A stretch of DNA of 64,000 nucleotides from Coprothermobacteraceae bacterium (GCA_013178255.1 JABLWY010000001.1:104001-168000), one strand, 5' to 3'. Counted from the first letter of the stretch, positions 50,982 to 60,292 are shown. Translations and numbers: made by a program. Notes: generated by a model from the sequence alone, not told the origin.

Positions 50982-52742
50982 ATGCTCGGTACAGACTTTA
51001 TACGAATACTGCACATAAACCTGAGCACACAGAAGGTCGGTGTGGAAGAACGGAAAGACCTCGTTCCCTATTTGGGTGGTACCGCCTTGGCAGCCAAGCT
51101 GCTTGAGGAGAATATGAAGCCAGAACTGCCCCCGCTCCACGAGGAGCAACCTATCATATTCGCTATTGGTCCCCTTTCCACCATTTTCCCCGTAGTCACC
51201 AAGACTGTCGCCACCTTCATATCGCCCCACACGGGCGAGTATGGGGAAAGCCACGCAGGCGGCCGTTTAGCCATGGCTATGCGCAACGCGGGGTACGACG
51301 CCATTGTCCTCAAGGGACGATCTAGCAAGCCCATCTACCTAAGTATTTCAGACCACTCGGTGGACTTCAAAGACGCACGTGGCCTGTGGGGCCTAAATGT
51401 GGAGGAAACGGGGCGCATCATCAGAGAGAGGGAGGGTTCGCCGGGAAAGCGTAGCATCGTTCGCATAGGTGTATCGGGTGAAAACCTCGTATCTTTCGCA
51501 GGGGTCAACGTTGATACTTATAGGCATTTTGGTCGCTTGGGCTTAGGTGCCGTTTTCGGAAGTAAGCTACTCAAAGCCATGGTAGTTTGGGGCGAAAAGG
51601 ACATCCCAGTTAGCAACTTCAAGGAGTACTACAGCACGTTCCGTTGGATCTACAAGAAAGTCACGGAGACCGACTTGATGGCTAAGTACCACGAACTGGG
51701 CACACCCATCAACATCAGGGTACTAAACGCCATAAGCTCACTACCCACCAGGAACTTACAGCAGTCTACATTTGAGCACGCCGAAGCGATATCTGGTGAA
51801 ACCTTCGCTGAACAGACTTTGGTCCGTAAAGTCTCCTGCGTAGGCTGCCCCATAGGCTGCATACACATCGGACAGTTCCGACGGCTTTTCGACAAAGGGT
51901 ATGAATACGAGTCCACAGCAGTTTCGTACGACCACGAACTAATCTACGCCCTGGGTAGCCTGCTGGGGACCCGTACCGCAGACGAGGTCTTGGAACTCAT
52001 TGATGAGGTGGAAGAGACAGGCTTGGATGCGATGAGCACCGGCGTAGTGCTTGCGTGGGCTACTGAGGCGTTCCAAAAAGGCATGGTAAGACTCGAAGAT
52101 ACCTTGGTCCCGCTGGAGTTTGGCAATACAGCGGCCTACAAGGAATCGATCCACTTCTTGGCAGAACGGGCAAACGAGTTCTACACGGTGTTAGGCCAAG
52201 GCCTGCGCAAGGCAACCGCAATGTACGGCGGAACTGATTTCGGTCTAGTCTATGGAGGGCACGAGATGGCTGGTTATCACACCGGTTATGCCTTTGCCCT
52301 AGGACAAACTGTGGGAGCACGCCACTCTCACCTGTGCAACGCTGGGTACCAATATGACCAGACGGCAGAGGAGCTCAAAGACGAAGAGATCGTTGAGTAC
52401 GTGCTCAAGGAGGAGAAGGAGCGGTGCCTGCTGACATCGCTGGTTATATGCCTGTTCGCGCGGAAAGTATATGATCGGGAAACAGTGCTCAGGGCTTTGA
52501 ATTCCATTGGGATAGCGTTCACCAACGAGGACTTGGACCGTCTGGCGAACGAGGCATTCTACACACGTTGGCGCATCAAGGAGAAGCTTGGTTACGACGT
52601 GAAAGCAGAAACGTTCCCGCGCAGGGTCTTTGAAACCCCTACGCGCTGGGGTAAGATGGACCAAGAACGTTTGCAGCGCCTACTTCAGCTCTACTCCAAT
52701 AGAGTGGCACAGGAATATGAACGTTTCCGTAGTCGTGCATGA
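50982..52742 (+). CDS. aor: Aldehyde:ferredoxin oxidoreductase (tungsten/molybdopterin enzyme)
   Basis: A 586-residue AOR-family protein. The N-terminal domain has FIRILHINLSTQKV, LGGTALAAKLL and GEYGESHAGGRLAMAMRNAGYDAIVLKG; the [4Fe-4S] cluster ligands are C286, C289 and C293 (CVGCPIGC) with C490 as the likely fourth. The enzyme binds a bis-pterin tungsten cofactor and oxidises aldehydes or reduces acids with ferredoxin. Its own polyferredoxin is upstream and a MoaD-like sulfur carrier overlaps its end. Which subfamily (AOR, FOR, GOR, WOR5) it belongs to cannot be decided by eye. Confidence 0.92.
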   Translation: MLGTDFIRILHINLSTQKVGVEERKDLVPYLGGTALAAKLLEENMKPELPPLHEEQPIIFAIGPLSTIFPVVTKTVATFISPHTGEYGESHAGGRLAMAMRNAGYDAIVLKGRSSKPIYLSISDHSVDFKDARGLWGLNVEETGRIIREREGSPGKRSIVRIGVSGENLVSFAGVNVDTYRHFGRLGLGAVFGSKLLKAMVVWGEKDIPVSNFKEYYSTFRWIYKKVTETDLMAKYHELGTPINIRVLNAISSLPTRNLQQSTFEHAEAISGETFAEQTLVRKVSCVGCPIGCIHIGQFRRLFDKGYEYESTAVSYDHELIYALGSLLGTRTADEVLELIDEVEETGLDAMSTGVVLAWATEAFQKGMVRLEDTLVPLEFGNTAAYKESIHFLAERANEFYTVLGQGLRKATAMYGGTDFGLVYGGHEMAGYHTGYAFALGQTVGARHSHLCNAGYQYDQTAEELKDEEIVEYVLKEEKERCLLTSLVICLFARKVYDRETVLRALNSIGIAFTNEDLDRLANEAFYTRWRIKEKLGYDVKAETFPRRVFETPTRWGKMDQERLQRLLQLYSNRVAQEYERFRSRA

Positions 52743-52941
52743 GTACTACCGTCGATTCGGGGTCGACAACCGCTCTGTAAAATTGGCTCCTAATTCGACG
52801 GTAGAGGACCTCTTGGCTGCTTTGGGCATACCCGCCGAAGCGATTGGGTTCGCCATTCGTAATGGGAAAGTGCTCAAGTTGAAGGACCAACTCAGGGATG
52901 GCGACACGTTGGTTTTGTTGCCTTTCGCCGTAGGCGGATAA
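52717..52941 (+). CDS. MoaD/ThiS-family sulfur carrier
   Basis: A 74-residue ubiquitin-like protein, MNVSVVVHEYYRRFG..., ending LPFAVGG. The C-terminal di-glycine is the adenylation and thiocarboxylation site. Position at the end of the AOR operon (26-bp overlap) argues for a MoaD-like role in pterin dithiolene synthesis for the W/Mo cofactor. ATG 52717 was selected because the family N-terminus fits; the ribosome site (CAGGA) is weak, as expected for a coupled gene. Confidence 0.88.
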   Translation: MNVSVVVHEYYRRFGVDNRSVKLAPNSTVEDLLAALGIPAEAIGFAIRNGKVLKLKDQLRDGDTLVLLPFAVGG

Positions 52942-52948
52942 GAAAAAG

Positions 52949-52973
52949 GGGGAGCCTGAGGCTCCCCTCTCTT
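52949..52973 (+). terminator. Terminator of the ferredoxin-AOR-MoaD operon
   Basis: GGGGAGCC-tga-GGCTCCCC followed by TCTCTTTCC, a few bases after the MoaD stop and before a convergent gene. Almost identical to the hairpin at 4320-4337. Confidence 0.85.
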
Positions 52974-52989
52974 TCCTCAGTTATTCCAA

Positions 52990-55900
52990 TTATGGTCTTT
53001 GCAGATTGATTATCTTTACCTGCACGTCCCTGGTAAGTGGATCCAAACCATTGACTACCCCGTCCACGGGTACAATGGTCCTCACGCTTGACCCGAGCTC
53101 AGGATAGGGCGTGACCGAATCTATGGTCGGCAAATACACGGGTATCATCTTGCTCGGCAGATTCAAATTGACGGGCACCCTCGCAGCTTCAAGCACCAAG
53201 TGCGGTATGGAAGCCTCTACGATGTAGCCGTATGCCCAGTAGTTAGGGCTCACATCAGGCCAACTCACTGTGACTCCTGCCAAAGAACTTGCCACGTTTA
53301 CCACGTCTTCGCGGTACAGGACCCTAGTGAGTACTACTACCATCTCTGCCCTAGTTATGGGGATCTCAGGCCTAAACGTGCCGTCTTCGTAACCCAGAAT
53401 CAAGCCCTCTTGCACCGACGCATTCACGTAAGGCGCATACCACTTCGCCGGGTCCACATCCCGGAAAGCTTGTACCGTTCCACCAAGCGCCGCTCTCACC
53501 CTAGCCAAGACTGTCGCCACTTCAGCTCTCGTTATGTACTGGTCTGGGCCAAACGTACCTTCGGGGTAGCCTTTCATCAAACCTTCGCGGTACATTGCCA
53601 TGACGAACGGATAAGCCCAGTGGTTGGGGCCCAAGTCGCTGAAAACCTGACGCTGCGGGATCGTCGTATCTAATGCCAACGCCCTGGATATCATCGCAGC
53701 GAGCTCTGCACGGGTGATCTTGCTTTCTGGTCTGAACGTTCCGTCCGGGTACCCAAATACGAAGTTGTGGTGGTAGACGCTCTCTACTATTAAGCATTCG
53801 CCGGCGATGATCACAGCTTCCTCAGCACCCTTCTTGCCCGTGGTATCAGTCACGGTCACCCACATAAGGAATGTACCCGACTGCGGATACGCATGAACAA
53901 TATTGGCTACGTTCCCTGAAACACTGCCCGTTATAGGATTCGTCCCATCGCCGAAGTCTACAGTATATGTGTAAGGTGCACTACCGTTCTCGAACACCAG
54001 CACGAACTTCGTGTACACACGGCCGCAGATGCCTGTAGGAATGGCTATCCGAACCTGAATGTCAGAGTCTTTAGCAAACAAAGCTTCTATAGTGTGGTTC
54101 CCTGTAACGTTGGTGAACGTGTAGCTTGTAGTTGCTCCTATGCTCACCCCGTCTACTTTCACATCAGCTATGTGGTACCCTGCGCTAGGCGTTATCGTGA
54201 ACGTCTGGCTGCCTCCATAAGGCACCGTTACTGCACCCGCTGGACTGATGCTTCCGCCTGTGCCTGTTATGGCTGTGATCGTGTACTCATTAATAGCAAA
54301 CAAAGCCTCTATGGTGTGGCTCCCTGTAACGCTGGTGAACGTGTAGCTTGTAGTTGCTCCTATGCTCACCCCGTCTACTTTCACATCGGCTATGTGGTAC
54401 CCTGCGCTAGGCGTTATCGTGAACGTCTGGCTGCCTCCATAAGGCACCGTTACTGCACCCGCTGGACTGATGCTTCCACCCACGCCTGCTATGGCTGTGA
54501 TGGTGTAATAGGTCGGTTGAGGCGGTGGGATCAAAGCAAATACCACTTCTACTACTCGGTCTCCATCTACCGTGAACGACGTTGGCGTGACTGACACCTT
54601 CGACCAACCTGTCGCAGGTACCCCTTCTACGCTCACTGTCGTCCCGTGCGGCAGCACTATGGTCGCCCCATCAGCCAACGTGGATGTATTGCTCCCGTAA
54701 CTAAGCACTATCACCCCATTTCCCGTTATGTTCGCTGTGATCGTGTACTGGTTTATGGCAAACAAAGCTTCTATGGTGTGGTTCCCTGTAACGTTGGTGA
54801 ACGTGTAGCTTGTAGTTGCTCCTATGCTCACCCCGTCTACTTTCACATCGGCTATGTGGTACCCTGCGCTAGGCGTTATGGTGAAGCTGATTGGGTCACC
54901 GTAGTTCACTGTCACTGTCCCAGCCGGGTTGATACTGCCGCCTACGCCAGCGCTAGCTAAGATGATCCGAGCGTCTCTTTCAAACTCAGCATAAATGGTA
55001 TGGTCTGCACTGACGTCGTAGAACGTATAGTACGGCTCCGGTCCTACAGTAGCGCCATCCACGTAGACTTGCTTGATGTGCCATCCCGGGCTAGCTGTAA
55101 AGACAAAAGTTTGCTCATCGCCGTAAGCAACTGCCACTGTACCAGTTGGTGCGATGTTTCCACCTTCGCCCGCGCTAGCTGTGATCTCGTAGACGTTCCT
55201 CTCAAACACAGCATGGATAGTTTGGTCTGCAGTCACGCTTGTGAACTTATACTCATAGCTCGTCGCCGTCGCGCCTACCCCAGTCAGGGGTTCACCGTCC
55301 ACCAGTATGCTCTTTATGTGCCAACCTTCGCTAGCCGTAATGGTGTAGGTGGCTGAACTACTACCATGAGCCACCGTTGCCGTTCCAGCAGGACTAATGC
55401 TCCCACCCACGCCCGCGCTAGAAACGATGGTGTACACATAGTTCGCAAACACAGCGTGCACGGTGTTCAAAGTGGCTGTCACAGGGCCAAAGGTGTAAGT
55501 CGTTGCAGTGGTATCGGGTGGGACCGCAATGGTGTTACCGTTCACTACGATATAGTCGATGTACCACCCTTCGTTTGCCGTGATTGTGAACGAAGTCGAA
55601 GTCTCCTGCGCCACAGTGACTGCACCAACAGGATTAATGCTACCGCCTGCACCGGCACTAGCTATGATTACGTAGTCTTCGCTAGATGTCAGAGGGACGA
55701 ATACCGCAGATATGACATGGTTTGCCATCACATCGTAGAACCAGAAGGTCGTCGACGTTAAGCTGTCAACTTCCACAACCGTTGCGTCAACCACAACATA
55801 GTCGACGTACCACCCCTCGCTAGCCGTGATAACGAACGAAGTTGCAGTTCCTTCTGCTACGGTCACCGTTCCGGCAGGATCAATGCTTCCACCTACACCA

Positions 55901-57648
55901 GCGCTTGCTATGATCTCGTAGACGTTCCTCTCAAACACGACGTGAATGGTTTGGTCTGCAGTCACGCTTGTGAACTTATACTCATAGCTCGTCGCCGTCG
56001 CGCCTACCCCAGTCAGGGGTTCACCGTCCACCAGTATGCTCTTTATGTGCCAACCTTCGCTAGCCGTAATGGTGTAGGTGGCTGAACTACTACCATGAGC
56101 CACCGTTGCCGTTCCAGCAGGACTAATGCTCCCACCCACGCCCGCGCTAGAAACGATGGTGTACACATAGGGGGTAAAATACGCTGTAATGGCATGGTCA
56201 GCTTGTACGTTCGGGAAGATGTAGCTTGTGGCAGTAGTGTTCACAGGATAAGTAGTCGTTGTTCCGTCGACCATTACATGAGACACATAATACCCGGGGC
56301 TAGCCGTGATATTGAAAGCGATTGTGGCTCCCGCAGCTACCGTTACTGTACCTACGGGGTCTATAGAGCCTCCAGGTGAGGCGCTCGCTGAGATGGTGTA
56401 GTAACCCGGGGCTAACTCTCCTATAGCTATTATGTGCTTCCAAGAAACCGCGATAAGCGCGCCCAAACCGTTCTTGCCCTTCGCAATGGCAGGCGCTGCA
56501 TTAGACCAACCTGACGGGAAGTAATATCGCCAGAGCTCAGTATAGGTGGTTCCAGCGTCGCTCAAAGCTATAAGGTACTTATCCGAGCCCGTCAGCCCTC
56601 CTTTAGCCAAAAAGATGCGACCGTCTTTGTCTAGTACAGGGGTCGAATCTACGGCTGCCGCAGTGTAGTACTTCCATTTGAGAGTGCCGTTGCTTGCACG
56701 CAGCGCGTATAGCCAGTTGTCACGAGAAACCACGTACACTGTGGAACCGTCAGGGCTAAGCACGGGAGAAGCGTAGATGTCGTTACCTGTGGTGTATGAC
56801 CACAGGATTGTAGCAGTCGTCCCCAAATCTCTCACAGCGTACACGCTGTCGTTGAGACACCCCACGTATATGGTCCCGTCAGGACCTATGACCGGCGATG
56901 AGTAGATCTGCCCGAGAAGCTGACGCCACTTCAGCGTCCCATTGGGCCTTATGGCATACAGATATCCGCCATAGGAACCAACGTAGATGGTCCCGTCATC
57001 AGAAAGAGCTGGGGAAGACTTAACATAGCCTCCTGTCTGGTACTTCCACTTTAGGCTGCCTGTAGATGTGAGTGCGTACAAATAACCGTTGTCGGAGCCG
57101 AAGTAGATAGTATCGTCAGGCCCAATTACAGCAGAAGACTCCACAGGACCCAAGTTCCCGCCGTCATCGAAGCTCCATAAACGCGTACCCGTCGAGCTCA
57201 ATTTGAAGAAAATTCCCTTCTTCCCGTCTATGGCCCCCACGTAGATGTTGTCGTAACGGTCTATAGCCGCTGTCGACTCAAATATGACCTTTTCTGTGGG
57301 TTTGAAGGTCCAATCTATAGTCAACATGCCGCCGCTACCAATGTAAGGGCTGATGGCGTAGAAGTTTCCTTGGTCAGTTCCAATCAAGATTCTTCCTTCG
57401 TCATCAATAACAGGAGAGCTCAAGAATTTCTCTCCCGTTGGCGGAGAGAACACTACACCACCTGTCGAGGATGTCACGGTGAACTGCGAAATCCCTGTAT
57501 GCTTTGCGTCGTGCAAGAACATAGGCCACGAATAGTCATCAGGCCAAGTTGCGGCGTTGACTCTCGTGATGCCCAAATTCGTTACAGGAACCTGCAACAG
57601 CAGGGCAAGAGCCAACAGCAGGGACAGGACTTTCAATATCTTACTCAT
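52990..57648 (-). CDS. Giant S-layer-anchored protein: PQQ-type propeller, InlB-like repeats, PKD, SLH
   Basis: A 1552-residue exported protein. Residues 1-35: signal peptide. About 60-410: PQQ-like beta-propeller with DGTIYVGSYGGYLYAIRPNGTLKW-type blades. About 415-1210: some ten divergent InlB-type repeats of the form YTIxASAGxGGSIxPxGxVTV...GYHIADVKVDG, interrupted by linkers. About 1225-1300: PKD-like domain (YTYTVDFGDGTNPITG). About 1305-1500: three SLH motifs, then an unfamiliar ~50-residue tail. ATG 57648 is preceded by GGAGGGA. Adhesion or cell-envelope architecture is likely; no catalytic residues are seen. Confidence 0.88.
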   Translation of the reverse strand: MSKILKVLSLLLALALLLQVPVTNLGITRVNAATWPDDYSWPMFLHDAKHTGISQFTVTSSTGGVVFSPPTGEKFLSSPVIDDEGRILIGTDQGNFYAISPYIGSGGMLTIDWTFKPTEKVIFESTAAIDRYDNIYVGAIDGKKGIFFKLSSTGTRLWSFDDGGNLGPVESSAVIGPDDTIYFGSDNGYLYALTSTGSLKWKYQTGGYVKSSPALSDDGTIYVGSYGGYLYAIRPNGTLKWRQLLGQIYSSPVIGPDGTIYVGCLNDSVYAVRDLGTTATILWSYTTGNDIYASPVLSPDGSTVYVVSRDNWLYALRASNGTLKWKYYTAAAVDSTPVLDKDGRIFLAKGGLTGSDKYLIALSDAGTTYTELWRYYFPSGWSNAAPAIAKGKNGLGALIAVSWKHIIAIGELAPGYYTISASASPGGSIDPVGTVTVAAGATIAFNITASPGYYVSHVMVDGTTTTYPVNTTATSYIFPNVQADHAITAYFTPYVYTIVSSAGVGGSISPAGTATVAHGSSSATYTITASEGWHIKSILVDGEPLTGVGATATSYEYKFTSVTADQTIHVVFERNVYEIIASAGVGGSIDPAGTVTVAEGTATSFVITASEGWYVDYVVVDATVVEVDSLTSTTFWFYDVMANHVISAVFVPLTSSEDYVIIASAGAGGSINPVGAVTVAQETSTSFTITANEGWYIDYIVVNGNTIAVPPDTTATTYTFGPVTATLNTVHAVFANYVYTIVSSAGVGGSISPAGTATVAHGSSSATYTITASEGWHIKSILVDGEPLTGVGATATSYEYKFTSVTADQTIHAVFERNVYEITASAGEGGNIAPTGTVAVAYGDEQTFVFTASPGWHIKQVYVDGATVGPEPYYTFYDVSADHTIYAEFERDARIILASAGVGGSINPAGTVTVNYGDPISFTITPSAGYHIADVKVDGVSIGATTSYTFTNVTGNHTIEALFAINQYTITANITGNGVIVLSYGSNTSTLADGATIVLPHGTTVSVEGVPATGWSKVSVTPTSFTVDGDRVVEVVFALIPPPQPTYYTITAIAGVGGSISPAGAVTVPYGGSQTFTITPSAGYHIADVKVDGVSIGATTSYTFTSVTGSHTIEALFAINEYTITAITGTGGSISPAGAVTVPYGGSQTFTITPSAGYHIADVKVDGVSIGATTSYTFTNVTGNHTIEALFAKDSDIQVRIAIPTGICGRVYTKFVLVFENGSAPYTYTVDFGDGTNPITGSVSGNVANIVHAYPQSGTFLMWVTVTDTTGKKGAEEAVIIAGECLIVESVYHHNFVFGYPDGTFRPESKITRAELAAMISRALALDTTIPQRQVFSDLGPNHWAYPFVMAMYREGLMKGYPEGTFGPDQYITRAEVATVLARVRAALGGTVQAFRDVDPAKWYAPYVNASVQEGLILGYEDGTFRPEIPITRAEMVVVLTRVLYREDVVNVASSLAGVTVSWPDVSPNYWAYGYIVEASIPHLVLEAARVPVNLNLPSKMIPVYLPTIDSVTPYPELGSSVRTIVPVDGVVNGLDPLTRDVQVKIINLQRP
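54078..54495 (-). repeat. Tandem InlB-type repeat units with near-identical DNA
   Basis: Two ~220-bp units start near 54085 and 54305, with a third partial unit at 54760-54890; all share the stretch encoding FTITPSAGYHIADVKVDGVS with very few base changes. They are in-frame repeats inside the SLH protein gene. Confidence 0.8.
55219..55441 (-). repeat. 223-bp direct repeat, copy A (SLH protein)
   Basis: Near-identical to 55948-56170, offset 729 bp (243 codons). It encodes the same InlB-type unit (GWHIKSILVDGEPLTGVG). Confidence 0.85.
55948..56170 (-). repeat. 223-bp direct repeat, copy B (SLH protein)
   Basis: Partner of 55219-55441; identity extends through silent positions, pointing to recent duplication or conversion. 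Confidence 0.85.
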
Positions 57649-57690
57649 ACTTATCACTCCCTCCGCATATTCAAGCCATCGTGGTCAGCT

Positions 57691-57713
57691 CGGTAGCCTG
57701 CACGAGGCTACCG
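57691..57713 (-). promoter_or_regulatory. Leader hairpin of the giant SLH protein gene
   Basis: CGGTAGCCT-cgtgc-AGGCTACCG on the minus strand is a perfect 9-bp stem in the 5' leader, about 40 bases before ATG 57648. It has no U-run, so it is not a terminator; mRNA stabilisation or protein binding is possible. Confidence 0.5.
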
Positions 57714-57883
57714 CGGCCCCACATCGTTGAAAAACTTATACCACCCATATGATATATTTATACGCTAAGAATGGGACCCTTGTGAACGGCCGCAAGATGC
57801 GCGCCTCAACGCAGATTCTTCCAAGTACTTACGGGTGCGTTGTATCCTTGTTCGCCGGAAACAGATAACAATTTGCTGTGCGC

Positions 57884-57912
57884 TTTGGCGCGAAGTGAAG
57901 GAGCCCTATACT
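57884..57912 (+). promoter_or_regulatory. Leaderless promoter of the methyltransferase gene
   Basis: TTTGGC (57884-57889), 17 bp, TATACT (57907-57912), six bases before ATG 57919. No Shine-Dalgarno sequence. Confidence 0.6.
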
Positions 57913-57918
57913 ATCATT

Positions 57919-58776
57919 ATGCCTAAGCAAAGTGCCATGGTTTCAGTAAGCTTCCTTCTATGGTTGAACAAACTGTTTCCAAAACCTTTACATCCTTTTA
58001 ACCTTGAAGACGCGAACGTCAAAACCTTTGCCCAATGGGAGTTTGAACAGTCGGAAAAACTGGTTCGTCTGTACGCCCCTGAAATCGATCTCTTGTCTGA
58101 GCTTCGCGGCACCACATTGTTGGATATAGGCGCGGGGGCAGGAGGAAAAACGACCTGGTACGCGCTGCATGGAACAGCCAAAGCGGTGGGCGTAGACATA
58201 GAAGAAGGTTTTGTCGAAAGAGCTCTACGTTTTGCATCAAGCAAGGGCGTTTTAAACGTGGAATTCAGAGTCGAAAACGCAGAGCAGCTCTCTTTCCCTG
58301 ATGGGGTTTTCGACATAGTGGTAATGAATGACGTATTCGAGCACCTTTCTGACCCACCTCGAGTGCTGGCTGAGGCTTACAGGGTCCTCAAGAGCGGCGG
58401 CAAGGTCTTTATAAACTCCCCACCCTATTTCCACCCATACGGAGCTCATCTGTCAGATCTGATAGGCATACCCTGGGTGCACGTCTTGTTCGAAGAGAAA
58501 ACCCTTGTGAGGGCCTACAAGCTTTTAGCGCAGTCCACCCCTTCGGGTGCCATGCGCCTAAAGCTAAGACTTGGCGATCAGAACGGAGGAGAATGCATCA
58601 GCTACATAAACAAAATGACGATAGCCAAGTTCGAGCGAATAATCAAGGAGCAGAATCCGTTCCACACCGTGTTGTGGAAGTTGATTCCGCTGCGACCCGC
58701 TTTGCGGCCGCTAACAAGAACGCCACTCCGCGAGTTTGCAACCAAAATGATTGTGTATGTAGGGCAAAAAGATTAA
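57919..58776 (+). CDS. Class I SAM-dependent methyltransferase
   Basis: A 285-residue methyltransferase: TTLLDIGAGAGGKTTWYA is motif I, AVGVDIEEGFVERAL motif post-I, FDIVVMNDVFEHLSDPPRVLAEAYRVLKSGGKVFINSPPY the Methyltransf_11 block. The C-terminal ~110 residues (HLSDLIGIPWVHVLFEEKTLV...) are typical of methyltransferases in lipid or polysaccharide pathways, but the substrate is unknown. ATG 57919 is used because it lies six bases after TATACT; the frame stays open upstream to 57835 without a ribosome site. Confidence 0.88.
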   Translation: MPKQSAMVSVSFLLWLNKLFPKPLHPFNLEDANVKTFAQWEFEQSEKLVRLYAPEIDLLSELRGTTLLDIGAGAGGKTTWYALHGTAKAVGVDIEEGFVERALRFASSKGVLNVEFRVENAEQLSFPDGVFDIVVMNDVFEHLSDPPRVLAEAYRVLKSGGKVFINSPPYFHPYGAHLSDLIGIPWVHVLFEEKTLVRAYKLLAQSTPSGAMRLKLRLGDQNGGECISYINKMTIAKFERIIKEQNPFHTVLWKLIPLRPALRPLTRTPLREFATKMIVYVGQKD

Positions 58777-58778
58777 GA

Positions 58779-58798
58779 GGGGGCCCCTAACGGCCCCC
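58779..58798. terminator. Bidirectional terminator
   Basis: GGGGGCC-cctaac-GGCCCCC directly after the methyltransferase stop and before the convergent oxidoreductase gene. Confidence 0.7.
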
Positions 58799-58821
58799 AA
58801 AGACGCTCCGTGTATGCGACA

Positions 58822-60168
58822 TCACTTACCCGCCTTCAAAGCATTGAGAGCCGCGTTAACCACGGGATAAGCTATGGGAGACGCTGACAACATGGGATGG
58901 GTACTGAACTGGAGTGCTAGGATCTCCTCTACAGTCATGCGCTTCTGGACCATGACCGCCAATTCATTCACCATTTCGCCGACAGATTGTCCGCCACTCA
59001 ACTGTGCGCCCACAAGAACACCAGAACTCCTCGCAAAGATGAGTTTTACCGTTTGCTTCATCGCGCCAGGTAGTTTACCAGGATGCTTGTCTGCCGATTC
59101 AGCCCTTCCTACGAGATACTCCATGCCGATGCTCCGCGCCCTGTCTTCACCTAACCCCACGGAGGCAAAGGCTACCCCACCCACTTCTGTGGAAAAAGCG
59201 CTTACGCTACCGATAAACTCCTTTACCGTTCTAATGCCGAATAGGTTCATTCCTGCTATTCTGCCCTGATGTGCTGCTGTAGACGCTAACATGAGAGGAC
59301 TGTAATCGCCGGTCAAGAAGCTACGCTTTGCTGTGCAGTCACCGACTGCAAAGACGTCCTGCGTCGATGTTCTCATGTACTCGTCAACGACTATCCCGAA
59401 GCGAGGGTGAACCTGCAAATTCATCTTCACGGCCAAATCGACGTTAGGCCTGTAGCCCACGGAAACGACCACCGCGTCAGCGGGTATCTCCTGACCACCG
59501 GCAAGCCTGACGCCTGCTGCCCGGTCGTCACCAATGACGGCCTCCACATCTACTCCTGTTAGCACCCGTGCTCCGCGGGACGTTAAGATATCGGCAACGT
59601 GTGTACCAAACTCCTTATCCAAGGCCGTGGGAAGAAGCCAATCGTTCTTTTCAAGGATGGTGACGTCTTTGCCCGCTCTCAACAGTTCGTCAGCCACCTC
59701 TACACCTATGAATCCGCCTCCAATGATGACAATCTTGGCAGCGGATAGCAGGCGTTCCCTGGTCATCGTTAGGTATTGATAGTCTTTTTTCACATAGAGC
59801 ACGCCGTCCTTGTCGATGCCTGCTATATCGGGGACTACCGGCACCGAACCCGTAGCCAGTATCAACTTCTCGTACCCAACCTCCTCTCCACTATCAAGAG
59901 TGAGGTTGTGGGCACTGGTGTCTACGTCAAGCACGGTCCCTACTATGAGCTCGACGCCGGCTTGGGTCAACATGGCGTCTGGGATCAAGTTCTGATCCAC
60001 CGACTCTAGGGACGCCAACACATAAGGGATACCACAAGGCACTAGCACTCTCTGTTCTCTTCTCACCAATGCCACAGACTTGTGTGGATATGCAGCTTTG
60101 GCCGTCAAAGCAGCTGTTATGCCGCCTGCACTCCCACCTATGACCACCACGTCAAACTTCTTCAACAT
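58822..60168 (-). CDS. CoA-disulfide reductase / NADH oxidase-like flavoprotein
   Basis: A 448-residue FAD/NAD(P)-binding oxidoreductase: VVVIGGSAGGITAALTAK for FAD, the redox cysteine in LVPCGIPYVLAS (about residue 45), VIIGGGFIGVEVADELLRAGKDVTILEK for NAD(P)H, and VFAVGDCTAKRSFLTG. A single redox cysteine and a C-terminal dimerisation domain fit CoADR/Nox/persulfide-reductase relatives in anaerobes; no rhodanese domain is fused. Candidate roles are CoA-disulfide reduction, H2O-forming NADH oxidation or sulfur reduction. ATG 60168 follows GAGGAGG. Confidence 0.9.
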   Translation of the reverse strand: MLKKFDVVVIGGSAGGITAALTAKAAYPHKSVALVRREQRVLVPCGIPYVLASLESVDQNLIPDAMLTQAGVELIVGTVLDVDTSAHNLTLDSGEEVGYEKLILATGSVPVVPDIAGIDKDGVLYVKKDYQYLTMTRERLLSAAKIVIIGGGFIGVEVADELLRAGKDVTILEKNDWLLPTALDKEFGTHVADILTSRGARVLTGVDVEAVIGDDRAAGVRLAGGQEIPADAVVVSVGYRPNVDLAVKMNLQVHPRFGIVVDEYMRTSTQDVFAVGDCTAKRSFLTGDYSPLMLASTAAHQGRIAGMNLFGIRTVKEFIGSVSAFSTEVGGVAFASVGLGEDRARSIGMEYLVGRAESADKHPGKLPGAMKQTVKLIFARSSGVLVGAQLSGGQSVGEMVNELAVMVQKRMTVEEILALQFSTHPMLSASPIAYPVVNAALNALKAGK

Positions 60169-60280
60169 AATCCCTCCTCAGATAGGCATACACCCTACGG
60201 GTATCTGCAATCATTATAATCGGTGCTCTCCTGCGTGCCGGTAGAACAAGAATGCGGAGCAATTCACAGTTAAACCTTGC

Positions 60281-60286
60281 TACCAT
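60281..60286 (+). promoter_or_regulatory. Putative -10 box of leaderless rlmD
   Basis: TACCAT ends six bases before ATG 60293; TTCACA lies further upstream at 60263-60268 (12 bp, short). No Shine-Dalgarno sequence. Weak on its own, but the spacing matches the other leaderless starts. Confidence 0.35.
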
Positions 60287-60292
60287 TATGTC

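Noticed and set aside
54094..54594. A 166-codon frame antisense to the SLH protein with internal repeats
   Set aside because: Its repeats are just the reverse complement of the InlB-type repeats; no ribosome site.
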